64,000 nt of DNA from Hypericum androsaemum. Taxonomy: Eukaryota > Streptophyta > Magnoliopsida > Malpighiales > Hypericaceae. The notes beneath the pieces are model-generated. The model saw only the letters and a program-made list of their open reading frames with translations, made no database searches and was not told the DNA's origin. Below, piece after piece: positions 34,921 through 46,697 of the stretch (position 1 is the first letter of the stretch; each line of letters begins with the position of its first letter). The stretch covers positions 3,175,155 to 3,239,154 of the forward strand of contig OZ023189.1 of assembly GCA_963995505.1 (NCBI GenBank), in the 5' to 3' direction. The translations under genes and the position numbers were made by a program.

Positions 34921-36190
34921 TAAATTATAGCTCCGACAACTGTATTTTTTTTCTATGCCAAATGGGTCATTTGATATTTCAATAACCCAAGATGTTACCT
35001 TGACGCTAGAAAATGAACGATAGGGCTACGTTTATTCACAAGGGTAGTTACGAGTTTATAAGAAAAGGTAGTGACAATTTAGAGAGGATTTTGTCCTTAG
35101 GGGAGGAGGTAGGCATTGGGCCCCGATGAATACATTAATAAAATTTAATTATCAATAAAAAAGAGATAATATAGAGAATAATATAAAAAATTGTTATGAT
35201 GCCCCCTTGATGTGGAGTAACAATTTGAGGATGAGAAATTATAAAGATATTTTTTTCCCTCAAACTACCTTCCCTTACCTTAAAAAAACACACATTCAAT
35301 GTAACAACTTAACTAATTCTAATTTTTCATATGTAACACTTTTGACCCCAATTCAATCACAACTTTATTTCTGTAGCGTATTCAATCACAACATTAATGT
35401 AGATCAGATAGTTGGTGAGATTGGGCTATAAAAGTGGAGGTATGGCATTGCTTCGGTAAAAATAAAGAGGGTAAGAGAGTGAAAATAACATGACTCAAGT
35501 CTCAAGCCCCTTTTTTTCGATTTTTCTTATTATGGGCAAAAAAGTTAATATCTAAAATGGGTAAAACTTTACTATAAAAAAATTAACAACTTTTTATTCT
35601 TTTAAAAAGTATCTGTTACGAAAAATCTTTAATGTGGTAGAGTTAAACATATTTTGGATATTTTTTAAATTTGTGTACCCATTATACATAAAAAATCATT
35701 TTTCTCCCCACAAATGTCTCCAGTTGATATTTTAAGAGAAAGAGAAATTGAAATATGTAAGTCATACCACAAAATTGTTACTTTGTAAAATACGAATCAC
35801 ATATGTAGTATATAATATCATGTTTGTAATAAAAATTTCCCAATAAGATATTACATTTTTTCCTCACTTAGATTTGGTGAAAAACATATTTGTCCCTAAT
35901 AACCTCTTTCATTAATAACAATTCCAAAAATGAGATTGAAAGTAATTGTGATAACTGATAAACATGAACTATATAATTTTGTTACTATTATTAATAAAGT
36001 TGAGATTGAATAGGGGTCAAAATTATATTCGTTCGGGACGGGTTTTCTTGCTTTGGAATAACGGAGCTAGGTCAAGACGTTCTATATAAAGAGGACTCGG
36101 GCGATAGAGAAGGACATCACCAATAATTAAATAGATAAGTTTAAGTTAGGAATTCAACAACTATGTAAAAAAATTGAAGTTCTCACTGCA
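34921..36190. repeat. Large direct duplication, copy 2 (about 1.27 kb)
   Basis: Direct copy of 30994-32225, same orientation, about 3.9 kb away. Both copies end within the same motif (GGAATTCAACAACTATGTAA) and are then followed by different sequences. Confidence 0.85.
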
Positions 36191-36790
36191 GCACAACCCA
36201 TCAAATCTAACATTAACTAACTTATAATATATAAAACAAAAATATGTGGTCACCATAATCACACCACTTACCTAACTTTATAATGTAACAGAATACAAAG
36301 CTTGAAAATTGTAAAATAATAGTTATTTGAAAATGAAATTGTTTAATTTTAACAATAAATACGAGGACAAAGAGAGCTGACAAAGACGCACAAGAACCAG
36401 AGGTAGCTAAGGACGAACACACCATCGAGGGCCCATACCAAGAATCTTTGGGCGAGAATCACTACCAACATGAAGGACACGTTGAGGTAGATTGCATGTA
36501 TTGCGTTGAAGTGAGCGAAGCGGTTGAAGATGGCCGACTTAAATGAATCATCAACAAAAAAATAGAACAAAAATAAAATATGTCATTTCAACTCCATCTC
36601 ACCTACGAAACCCCTAAAAACTTCTCTTGTATCACAAGAATAGTTTGGCCATAAAAACCTCTCTCATGTATCACTAGAATAGTTTAACTTTAACAATAAT
36701 TAAAAAAATCATGGACATCTCTTTCATTTGACCTAACATAATCATCCTAAAAAATCAAAATAAAACAAAAGCTCTGATTTCAACTCCATC
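36191..36790 (-). repeat. Third copy of the arm sequence, with gene fragment 3
   Basis: Same strand as the 33940-34385 arm. The minus frame about 36570-36349 is the longest intact piece: SFKSAIFNRFAHFNAIHAIY, LNVSFMLVVILAQRF, LVWALDGVFVLSYLWFLCVF. It suggests at least two membrane-spanning stretches. Family unknown. Confidence 0.6.
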
Positions 36791-36819
36791 TCACCTAGAA
36801 AAAAAGAGAGTAAAGAACA

Positions 36820-37270
36820 CATCTCCGCTCCCTCCTTCTATAAATAAGGTCTCATTGTTTTCACATTGCATTAAATTTTTCACAAACATAGTAACTTAAG
36901 TAACCATGTTTTTACGTTACTGAACAATTTCTATATATGATTGAAGCTGCTTTGGTTCTCTCATAGCTTTTTTTATTATAGATTAAGATAATACTACAGA
37001 ATATGCAGTGAGATAACCTTATAACCCATCTAATCTTTTTAAATGGTCGACATCACTACATCTAAAATGAAAACTAGCTCTCATAGATTTGGCATTATCT
37101 ATGTGTGTCCAACGAAAAGCAAAGAAATTAAACAAAACCTGGACCGAAATTCATTAGTTAATAGAGTTGGATGGAAGCAACATCATCGATCGCACAGTTG
37201 ACAAAGACGTACAAGAACCAGAGGTAGCTGCATACGAACACGCCATCAAGGGCCCATACCGAGAATCTTG
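36820..37270. repeat. Direct copy of 33600-34080, with gene fragment 4
   Basis: Repeats the promoter-like block and the following DNA in the same orientation. At 37270-37145 (minus) the gene fragment reads RFSVWALDGVFVCSYLWFLY, VFVNCAIDDVASIQLY and a stop, the clearest version of the C-terminus. Confidence 0.75.
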
Positions 37271-38314
37271 TTATGCATTTTTTTATGTTTTATGAATATG
37301 ACTTGGAGACTGCAGACTAACTACGTAAATCTATTTTTTTTTGTCAGGCGTAGATGAATATACTTCTTTGTAAGCATTATAAAATGAATTATAATAACAA
37401 AAAATATTCTTCCTAGTTAGTTTTTTTTATTCACTGACTATTTTTTTTGGTAAATATAATCTATTAAGCTAAGCATGAATATGAGACAAAATTATTTTAC
37501 TCAAATTGATTAGGAAAGCTCTGTGCGATGATAATAAAATAATGCAAAAAACTAGTCACGTGGCCTGCCCCAAAAATCACATTAGCTACTGCTATAAGAC
37601 ATACAGAGCACATACATTCACTCTGATAAAATAGAACACAACAGAGAAAGAACATGTATGAAAATGAATTATCATCATCACAATAGATCCTCAAATCAAG
37701 TATTATAGACCAAAATTTCCAATGATGATTCATTTATTATATCAAATGCCATATATTTTTACTGACCCAAAATAGTGACTAAGTCTCTTACACTAATTGT
37801 GGATGCTTTAAGTTAATGTTCATGAACAACAATAAAATGTCTCTAATGAGATGATGGCACATGTTAAATATTCAGAAAAGGAGCAAATGTTAAGATGGTC
37901 GATAAGAGAATATAATGGTTCTTACCATATGATTTCTTATGAGTTTAATCATAAATGAATTTAGTAAGTTTGGACTCCTAAAGAAATGAAATACCTGAAT
38001 TCTATGATAATAATGAGATCTCGATAAAGTATGTCATAATTGGAAGAAATATGGACTGATATGAGGCTATTGTCGATAAAAGTTTTTGAAAAAATATAGC
38101 GATATGTATATTTATGTTATAAAGAAGATATTGAACTCGAGTTTATTGAGAAAGATATTGGCCAAATGAGTCATAATTGAATTCAATTAAGTAATGTTGA
38201 ATTGTCGGGTGTATAGTTCACACAGTTACATATGTGAAATCCATATGAGATAATGAGCTATGAGTATATATGCAAAATATAACTCATTGTAAAGTATTTG
38301 TTAAAGACTTGATA
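37271..38314. other. AT-rich intergenic DNA
   Basis: No recognisable gene, RNA or repeat. The 78-aa minus frame at 37497-37733 has no family resemblance. Confidence 0.45.
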
Positions 38315-38323
38315 TTGATTTTA

Positions 38324-39306
38324 GGGAAAAGTCCACTTTCGTACCCTGTGGTATCGACCAAAATCACTTTAGTACCCTGTGGTAAAAAACCGATCAATCG
38401 AGTCATACTTATTCCAATTAACATCAAAAAGGGCCTCGGGCAGCTGCCCGGAGCTGCCCGAACCTACCCGCCCGCTGCCCGGGCCACGTGGTCAGCCACG
38501 TCACCAAGAGGAGGAGGAGGAGGCGGGGAGGAGGAGGAGGAGGAGGAGGAGGCGGGGAGGATGAGGAGGAGGACGCGGGGAGGAGGAGGAGAGGAGGAGG
38601 GGGACGCAGGGAGGAGGAGGAGAGGAGGAGGGGGAGGAGGACGCGGGGAGGAGGAGGAGAGGAGGAGGGGGACGCGGGGAGGAGGAGGAGAGGAGGAGGG
38701 GGGCGCGGGGGAGGAGGGGGACGCGGGGAGGAGGAGGACGCGGAGGAGGAGGGCAACGTGGGGAGGAGGAGGAGAGGAGGAGGAGGGGGACGCGGAGGAG
38801 GAGGAGGAGGACGCGGAGGAGGAGGGGGACGCGGGGAGGAGGAGGACGCGGGGAGGAGGGGGATGCGGGGAGGAGGAGGAGAGGAGGAGGAGGAGGAGGA
38901 GGAGGAGGAGGAGGGGAGGAGGAGGAGGAGGAGGAACGCGGAGGAGGAGGAGGCGGAGGAGGAGGAGGAGGAGGAGGGGGGTGCGGGGAGGAGGAGGAGA
39001 GGAGGAGGAGGAGGAGGAGGAGGGGAGGCGGAGGAGGAGGAGGAGGAGGAGGGGAGGAGGAGGAGGAGGAGGAGGAAAATCGGAGGAGGAGGAATTGGTG
39101 ACGTGGCGCCACGTCACCAAAATTGGTGACGTGGCTGACCACGTGGCCCGGGCAGCGGGCGGGTAGGTTCGGGCAGCTCCGGGCAGCTGCCCGAGGCCCT
39201 TTTTGATGTTAATTGGAATAAGTATGACTCGATTGATCGGTTTTTTACCACAGGGTACTAAAGTGATTTTGGTCGATACCACATGGTACGAAAGTGGACT
39301 TTTCCC
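38324..39306. mobile_element. Foldback MULE-type element, 983 bp, with purine-tract core
   Basis: Arms 38324-38507 and 39123-39306 are 184-bp inverted repeats with a single mismatch as far as I can align them. They begin GGGAAAAGTCCAC. The perfect 9-bp target duplication TTGATTTTA flanks the element (38315-38323 and 39307-39315). A 26-bp perfect palindrome (39095-39120) lies inside the right arm. The core is a GGA-rich purine tract. There is no transposase, so it is non-autonomous. The near-identity of the arms suggests recent insertion or arm-to-arm conversion. Confidence 0.93.
38508..39094 (+). repeat. GGA/GAG purine-rich tract, about 590 bp
   Basis: The plus strand is almost wholly G and A. 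Irregular GGA runs are mixed with GACGCGGGG interruptions that form a higher-order unit of roughly 30 bases at 38590-38730. The long overlapping open frames on both strands (Glu/Arg/Gly on plus, Ser/Pro/Leu on minus) arise because the triplet repeat contains no stops; they are not genes. Confidence 0.95.
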
Positions 39307-39315
39307 TTGATTTTA

Positions 39316-39896
39316 TGGTGGATGCATCATTTAGAATATTGGACAAGTCTGAGAATTTATGAATGACTTAATATGTGTCTAATTGATATTCTCACAATTG
39401 TGAAAATCTTGAATGATTTAAGGTGCGTGAAGCACATGAACCAAGTCAATACGAATCCAATTTAATCCAATAATGTCAGTCTTAGTATGAATGAGAATAT
39501 TATTGAACTCCTATAAATTAAAAAATCTTGTATATATATTTTTTGGATCTTGTGTGAAGATAATGTTGCATATATTAGGACATAATATGCAACTAATTTT
39601 TTTGAAGTGACAATCCTATATATTGTTTACAAAGTCTCTAATCACGATGATCTTTGAAAAATATGTCTTTAATATTTGACATTAGGCAGCTTTGTAAACT
39701 GCCTCCCTAAAGTGTGCTCCTGAATTCTAGTTGGGCTACAATTTTTTGATAAGTAAACTGGCCCATTTTTACTTTTGTTTCTCTGAACCGAATTTGATTT
39801 CGGTGAGAAAATCCAAAGCTTCCACCTCCCAAAAGTGTGCTCCTGAATTCTAGTTGGGCTGCATTTTTTGGATTAGTAAACTGGCCAATTTTTTCT
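39316..39896. other. Intergenic DNA with a 115-bp tandem duplication
   Basis: 39712-39775 and 39828-39895 repeat AAGTGTGCTCCTGAATTCTAG ... AGTAAACTGGCC in tandem. The second copy is interrupted by the MULE-like element that follows; its continuation (CTTTTGTTTCTCTGA) is found at 47117 on the far side. Confidence 0.65.
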
Positions 39897-40244
39897 TGAG
39901 AAAATTACGCTCAGGTCTATGTAGTTTGGTCTCCCTCCTTCTTGGGTCCCTGCATTTCTAAAATTCATGCTGACATCCCTCGTGTTTGGTTTTAGAAATT
40001 CTCGGGTCCCTGGCTGTCGTCAGCAGCTATTTGTTTCATTTTTGTCATAATACCCTTTAAAAAAATTCACCTCCTCCTTCCTCCTTCCTCTCCATCCACC
40101 CTTCTCTCTCCTGCACTTTCTAAAACCAAAAAGTCAAAGGTCATCTTCTTCCCCACCTATCTTCTTCATTGGATTCAAAATTAAAATCAACAAAAAGCTA
40201 AACCATTTTTGTCATTGGCAGTTCTGTGATTGTTTAGCGACTAC

Positions 40245-40385
40245 CACCATCGCCTGTGAACTTGGGGATGGTGAAATTGAGCACCTCACCGTCAACGGAA
40301 GCCCTGACCCCGTTACGCATGGCGTCCTTGGGGAGCTTGAACCAGGTCACGAAATTATCGTCCCCGGTATCCATACACTGCCGGC
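40245..40385 (-). pseudogene. Captured small-heat-shock-protein-like fragment
   Basis: On the minus strand WFKLPKDAMRNGVRASVDGE followed by VLNFTIPK resembles the end of an alpha-crystallin domain (family pattern LPENAxxDxIKAxxxNGVLTVTVPK). It lies between the arms of the MULE-like element, so it is probably transduplicated. It is short, and the match is from memory. Confidence 0.45.
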
Positions 40386-40598
40386 ATTTTTTCGAATTGG
40401 TAATGGGCTAGGACTGAGGAAAAGGAGGAAGGAGAAGCAGATTGAAACAGAGGGATAAGAATAGATGATGATGTTAATGGCGGTGAAGGGCTTGGGGCCG
40501 ATCTCCTGCGCTCGTGCTAAAATTGGAAGAAATCATTACAGAAGAAAAACCACCTTATTAAAATCCCCGAAGAAATTTTTGTGTGCCGAAATCGGGGC

Positions 40599-40944
40599 TG
40601 TAAATTAAATTAGACAATAAACGGTATGCGGAAGCGTACCCGGATTGGTCGATGTAGAGTAGTTCGCCATCTTCTCTATAGCTTTCGGTTTCTCTCGCTT
40701 TCCTATTGATTAGTGATACCCACCGAAGGATGGCATTAGCATCTATTTATAGGCAGAGAGAGGACCAAGCTATATACCTAGATTCAATCGGGCGCGTCCA
40801 TCAAGCTCCCAATGGACGGTTGAGATTAAACTAATAACCATACTCATAATAGGACTCTAACTCATTAAAGCAATCAATAATAGAGTCCAACTATATGAGA
40901 GCCACCTTAATAGAATTATCAAGACTTAATAGATAATTCTTACA
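40599..40944 (-). repeat. 3' LTR of the 6.1-kb copia element
   Basis: 346 bp, TGTAA...TTACA ends, preceded on the minus strand by the polypurine tract AAGTGGGAGAA (40955-40945). Confidence 0.95.
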
Positions 40945-41420
40945 TTCTCCCACTTGGCTCGAATATAGGTTAATAGTATAACATAAGGTACACAACATAA
41001 GTAATCTCAACTCAAAGTCCACAATCATAATGTCATCATATGATAAGCTACCAAATACGAGCTATAGCGGTTATATGTCAATTATATGACATACTCCCTT
41101 CCATAACCACGACACTAGCAACTCAATATACTAGACCAATAAAGCGGTACATAGAACCAATAGTAGTTCACAATAATGTCTCATAGATACTTTTTTGTTT
41201 TCCCATAAATCCATAATGTATACATCAATAATGAAACAAGAAAACTATAATGTATATCAGAAATGTATCAGTGAGCTCAGAGTGTCATCTGTCAAAATCA
41301 ATCAGAAATACAACCAAGACCCATTCTTAGTGCATGCTCTCTAAATTATTTTGGTTGTAATGGCTTTGTCAACGGATCTGCAATCATGAGATCTGTACTA
41401 ATGTGCTCAATAGACACCCT

Positions 41421-42578
41421 TCATTCCTGAATTTTCTCCTTAACGACAAGGTACTTCAAATCTAAGTGCTTCGCACCTCTGGAGTATTTGTTATTCTTCG
41501 AGAAAAATACTGCTGAGGAATTATCACAATAAATTTTCAGCGGCTTGCTAATGGTGTCGACAACCACAAGTCCCGAAATAAAGTTTCTCAACCACTTTGC
41601 TTGGATCGAAGTCTCAAAACATGCCACAAATTTAGCTTCCATAGTGGATATAGCTATTATAGTCTGTTTGACACTTTTTCATGAAATTGCTCCATCCGCC
41701 AAAAGAAATACATATCCACTAGTAGACTTCTTACTATCTTTGCATCCGTCATAATCTGAATCCGAATATCTAATCACCTCTAAAGTGTCAGATCTTCTAT
41801 ACATGAGCATGTGGTCTTTGGTCCCATAAAGGTACCTTAATACTTTCTTTGCAGCTCTCCAATGTTCATTACCTAGATTCTTTTGATACCTGCCTAGCAT
41901 ACCGACCGCGAAGCTGATATCCGGTCTTGTGCAATTCTGCAAGTATTGTAGGCTGCCAACAACTTGAGCATAAGGGATAGGCTTCATTAATTTTTGTTCT
42001 AGTTCATTCTTAGGACATTGTTTAAGACTAAATTTGTCACCTTTATGTATAGGAACGGGGCTGGCATTACATACAGGATGTTCAAATTTCTCAAGAATTC
42101 TTTCCACATACCCTTTCTGTGACAATCTAAGCAATCCTTGTGCCCTATTACAGAATATCTCTATTCCAATCACATAGGATGCTTCACCCAAATCTTTCAT
42201 CTCAAAATTTTCTGAGAGGAAGTCTTTAGTCTCACGTAATATTCCTAAGTCATTTGCAGCAAGCAAAATGTCATCAACATATAGGACTAGAAATATATAC
42301 TTACTCCCACAGATCTTTTGGTATGTACACCGATCAATAGCATTTTCTTTGATACCAAAAGATGTGATGGTATCATTAAACTTGAGATACCACTGTCGAG
42401 AAGCTTGCTTAAGCCCATATATCGATCTCTTAAGTTTACACACCAACTGTTCTTTTCCTTCAACCTCAAATCCTTCGGGTTGATCCATATAAACTTCCTC
42501 TTCAAGGTTTCCATTAAGAAAGGCTATTTTCACATCCATTTGGTGTAACTCCATATCATAATGAGCTACCAATGCCAT
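41421..42578 (-). pseudogene. Copia reverse transcriptase and RNase H
   Basis: Frame 42578-41679 carries the copia RT core: LHQMDVKIAFLNGNLEEEVY, YGLKQASRQW, and the catalytic FLVLYVDDILLA. It continues to PDISFAVGMLGRY and DSDYDGCKDSKKSTSGYVF. A stop at 41679 separates it from the RNase H end (41642-41421: MEAKFVACFETSIQAKWL, IYCDNSSAVFFSKN, KHLDLKYLVVKEKI). The conserved acidic residues are present, but the frame is broken, so no full-length Pol is made. Confidence 0.92.
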
Positions 42579-43009
42579 AATTATTTTTAAAGAGTCTTTC
42601 TTAGAGACTGGTGAAAAAGTCTCATTGTAATCAACACCACTTTTCTGAGAAAAACTCCTTGCTACAAGTCTAGCTTTATATCATTCGATATTGCCAATGA
42701 GGTCACGTTTGGTCTTAAAGATCCTTTTACAGCCAACCCTCTTAAAACCTTCAGGAAATTCGACGAGATCCCAGACCTTTAGCCTTTCCATAGATTTTAA
42801 CTCTTCCTTCATGGCATCCATTCATTTCTCAGACTCATGTGATTCAATAGCTTGTGAAAGCGAAACTGGATCCTTATTGACTCCAATATCAAAGTCTATC
42901 TCATGCAAATTTACCACAAAATCATCTGAAATAGCTGACTTTCTTTTTCGTGCGGAACGTCTTAATACTATTTCTTATGGTCGTTGTTCATTTGAGTTTG
43001 GTGAGTTAT
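42579..43009 (-). pseudogene. Degraded link between integrase and reverse transcriptase
   Basis: The polyprotein sequence continues here in shifting frames with stops; homologous copia proteins have a variable linker and the start of the RT domain at this place. Confidence 0.6.
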
Positions 43010-44773
43010 TTAGTACTTGTTGGCCCAAATTTTCATCCATGTTGACTTGCATTCTTCAACATTTGGAGTAGCATTCGGTACAATTGTGGAAGAAGAAATC
43101 GATACAGACAAATTTGTGTTTACCTCAACTTCCTTAATTTCGACCCTTTGATTACTCCCACTAACTTCACCATTCTCAATGAACCTTGCATTACCAGTTT
43201 CAAAGATTCTCGGACTATGGTTCGGACAGTAAAATCTGTACCCTTTAGATTTCTCTGGGTAACCAATAAAGTAACCACTTATTGTTCGAGAATCTAATTT
43301 ACTTTCATGTGGATTATATAATCTCGCTTCCGCTGGACAACCCCAAACATGCAGGTGTCTCATACTAGGTTTCCTTCCAGTCCATAACTCAAAAGGAGTT
43401 TTCGGAATAGCCTTACTAGGAACCCTATTCAATAAGTACATAGCGGTTTTAAGAGCATATATCCACAACGAGATGGGCACTTTTGTATTACTCATCATAC
43501 TCCTAACCATTTCAATTAAAGTCTGGTTTCGCCTTTCTGCTACACCATTTTGTTGTGGTGTATCTGGCATGGTATATTGAGTAGTTATGCCATGCCTTTC
43601 AAGGAACTTTGCAAATGGACCAGGACATTGACCACTTTCGTCATGTTTACCATAATATTCACCACCTCTATCAGACCTTACGATTTTCACTTTCATGTCT
43701 AATTGCCTTTCAACTTCATTCATATACACCTCAAAGGCATCAAGTGCTTGAGATTTTTCACGAAGTAAATAGACATGACCATATCGTGAAAAATCATCAA
43801 TAAAGGTAATAAAATATTTTTCTCCACTAAAGAATAGAATATTAAATGGTCCACAAATATCGGTGTGTATTATCTCAAGAAGCCGAGTACTTCTCGTGGC
43901 TCCTTTCTTGCTATGTTTGGTTTGCTTTCCCTTAATGCAATCCACACATATGCCAAGATCAGTAAAATCCAAATTCGGGAGAATCTCATTCCTTACTAAT
44001 TTTTCTAACCTTTCTTTGGATATATGACCCAAACGCTTATGCCACAAGTAAGCAGAGCTATTATTCTCAATGTTACGCTTAATACCAACGTTAGAAACAC
44101 TAAGCAAAGATTCAGAAAAGGCACTATCAAGTTTCAGCTTATATAAACCATCAGATAGAACACCAGAAACAATGAGGTTTGTATTCTTAAATAAACTGAA
44201 ACATCCAAATTTAACATAAAAACCATAAATATCTAACATAGAAAGAGAAATCAAGTTTCTAGATACTGAAGGCACATAGAGAGTCTGTAATAAGTCTAAA
44301 TAATGACGAGTGTCTAAGACTGAACAGTAAGTCCCAATGCCTTCAATTGAAACCTTCGTTTGATTTCCCATGAGGAGGAATCTTTCATTTGGGTTTATGG
44401 TTTGGATCGAACTGAATCCCTGCATAACATTGGAAACATGAGTTGTAGCACCAGAGTCAATCCACCAAGTATAGGAAAGTACCTCAGATAAGTTTGATTC
44501 GAAACATACAAAGATGTTATCTTTATCTTTCTTTTTAAACCAAACTTTACGTTTCGGGCAGTCTTTTCGATAATATCCCTCCTTCTTACAGAAGTGACAC
44601 TTATCATCCCTCTTTTCATTCATGGTAGGTTGTGCTACCTTAGTAGGACCCTTCCTCTTAAATTTCTTGGCTTTCACCTGGTATACTTTCTCAGCTCCTT
44701 TACCCATTAGGCTAATAGAATAACTTCCTTGATTCTTTAATTTCCTTTCCTCCTGAACAAGCTTATTGGCCAA
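43010..44773 (-). pseudogene. Copia nucleocapsid, protease and integrase region, 587-aa frame
   Basis: Order along the frame: knuckle CHFCKKEGYYRKDC (about residue 58), protease active site WWIDSGATTHV (about 102), GAG-pre-integrase LWHKRLGHISKERL with CVDCIKGKQ (HHCC zinc site, about 245-290), integrase core with HTDICGPF, FIDDFSRYGHVYLL and TPQQNGVAERRN (DDE residues), and a C-terminal WGCPAEARLYNP region. The zinc knuckle has Tyr where the His ligand belongs, so nucleic-acid binding is probably impaired. Confidence 0.93.
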
Positions 44774-44796
44774 TTCGTTAACAGTCCATTTATCCT

Positions 44797-45342
44797 TTAT
44801 AGTATTGTAACTAATCTGAAATGGCCCATTTCAGGAGGTAATGAGTTCAATATGATTTGCACCAAGAATGAGTTATCTGTTCCATGTCCAAGGGTCTTTG
44901 ATTTTGCTGCCAAATTGGTCATCTCCAGCACGTGATCATGCATACTTTTCGACCCATTGAACTTCATGGTCGTAAGATTTGCCATTAATGTGCCAGCAAG
45001 AGACTTATCTGCCGAACGAAATCTCTCTTCCATAGTAGAAAGATATTCCTTTGCACTTTCTATCTGTGGAATTGAGTTCTTAATGTTGCTGGCAGTTTTC
45101 ATACGCATAAATGCTAAGCTTAATCTGTTTGATCGTTCCCATGCATAATAAAACGTCTTCTCATCCTCAGAGCTTTCATCAGTAATAGCCTGAGGTTTTT
45201 CTTCCAAGAGTGCCAAGTCAAGATCCGAAGCCCCTAAATAGAACTTGACTTTTTCACTCCATTCAGAGAAGTTTAAACCATCAAACAGATCAACACAAGA
45301 AGCATGAACTGTCATAGCTGCAATTTTAACATACATGTTCAA
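44797..45342 (-). pseudogene. Copia gag (UBN2), 181-aa frame
   Basis: Reads FDGLNFSEWSEKVKFYLGAS, then AKEYLSTMEERFRSADKSL, then VQIILNSLPPEMG, the UBN2 gag pattern. It is separated from the downstream frame by a one-base shift at about 44818: the next frame begins FQISYNTIKDKWTVNELANK, which normally follows PPEMGP directly. Confidence 0.92.
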
Positions 45343-46333
45343 ATTAATATCTTATAATGGATTCAAATAAAATAATAAAAGTACACTATAGCTCTCATTT
45401 GGGTAGAAACTATAATATACTATCATAAATCAATACCATATAATTCATTTATCGTAGAATTTAATAATTCAAATCAAATATATATGCTATCTTTGGATAA
45501 ATACATGTATCTGACCAAAATAAAAATTCATACATAACTTTTATCGAAGAACTAAATATTTAAAATCAAATACACATTATCTTTGGATATGCATATGTAG
45601 ATGATCCAAATATTTAGTTCATCGCCTTTATGCTTACTAATTACAGAATAGTGACCTACCTTTGAGTAGAATCGATTTTCTCATAATTAGCAAACGTCAA
45701 ATTATTCATCAAGGTCATATAATTGGTATTGCAATAATTGATGAATAAATGACAAAATATACATGTATATAACATTAAAGTTTGGCCACTTTGGTGACTA
45801 ACAAACATATACTATAACATGTATAATATTAATATCAAGCAAGATCTATATTAACATTCAATAAATCATCTTGAACAATCATTAATTATAATTTAGAACA
45901 ACGATCCATAACTCGTAATATCAAGAGTATTACCCACACTAAAATTATAATTAATAACATGCGAACTATAATTGGGTCTAATTTCCGGGAGGCTAAGACA
46001 AATTCTTTTAGTTTCTAACTCACCCAATTAGAAGACAATATTCACATAACCATAAAAAAAAATTGCTTACGGACAGTCAAAACGGCGGAGAACAGGAAAA
46101 ACTTAAAGCAAAATGGCAAATTTCAAATCGGCCCCTAAGTTTTCACGTGTTTTCAGTTAGATCCTCCCTTCCTGTGGACATCTTTCAGTTCAGTCCCAAG
46201 ATTTTATAAACATCAATTTCAAACCCTAAACCATAATACGTATACATGAATCACATAAACTTTATCAAATATGTTCTATAATTGATCATGCACATGAAAT
46301 AATTTAAAACGCCAATCCAAGCAGAGAACACAG
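45343..46333 (-). other. Copia leader region
   Basis: AT-rich untranslated leader between the primer-binding site and gag. No gene. Confidence 0.7.
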
Positions 46334-46345
46334 GCTCTGATATCA
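46334..46345 (-). other. Primer-binding site of the 6.1-kb copia element
   Basis: Minus strand TGATATCAGAGC, two bases after the 5' LTR, one change from the initiator tRNA-Met complement TGGTATCAGAGC. Confidence 0.9.
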
Positions 46346-46347
46346 CA

Positions 46348-46697
46348 TGTAAATTAAATTACATAGACAATAAATGGTATGCGAAAGCGTGCCCGGATTG
46401 GTCGATGTAGAGTAGTTCGCCATCTTCTCTATAGCTTTCGGTTTCTCTCGCTTTCCTATCGATTAGTGATACCCACCGATGGATGGCATTAGCATCTATT
46501 TATAGGCAGAGAGAGGACCAAGCTATATACCTAGATTCAATCGGGCGCGTCCATCAAGCTCCCAATGGACGGTTGAGATTAAACTAATAACCATACTCAT
46601 AATAGGACTCTAACTCATTAAAGCAATCAATAATAGAGTCCAACTATATGAGAGCCACCTTAATAGAATTATCAAGACTTAATAGATAATTCTTACA
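46348..46697 (-). repeat. 5' LTR of the 6.1-kb copia element
   Basis: 350 bp direct repeat of 40599-40944; carries a 4-base insertion near its left end relative to the other LTR. Confidence 0.95.

Larger units (their letters stand above)
40599..46697 (-). mobile_element. Ty1-copia LTR retrotransposon, 6099 bp, structurally complete but mutated
   Basis: LTRs 40599-40944 and 46348-46697 start TGTAAATTAA and end TTCTTACA. The perfect 5-bp target duplication GGGGC lies at 40594-40598 and 46698-46702. Sense is minus: 5' LTR on the right, primer-binding site 46334-46345, then gag, protease, integrase, reverse transcriptase, RNase H, polypurine tract 40945-40955, 3' LTR. That order (integrase before reverse transcriptase) defines copia. 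I count five substitutions and one 4-bp indel between LTRs, so the insertion is younger than the 2.5-kb copia element. Several frame breaks make it non-autonomous now. Confidence 0.95.

Noticed and set aside
38270..39282. Long open frames (up to 298 aa) on both strands rich in Glu/Arg/Gly or Ser/Pro/Leu
   Set aside because: They arise because a GGA/TCC triplet tract has no stop codons in any frame; no protein family or codon signal.
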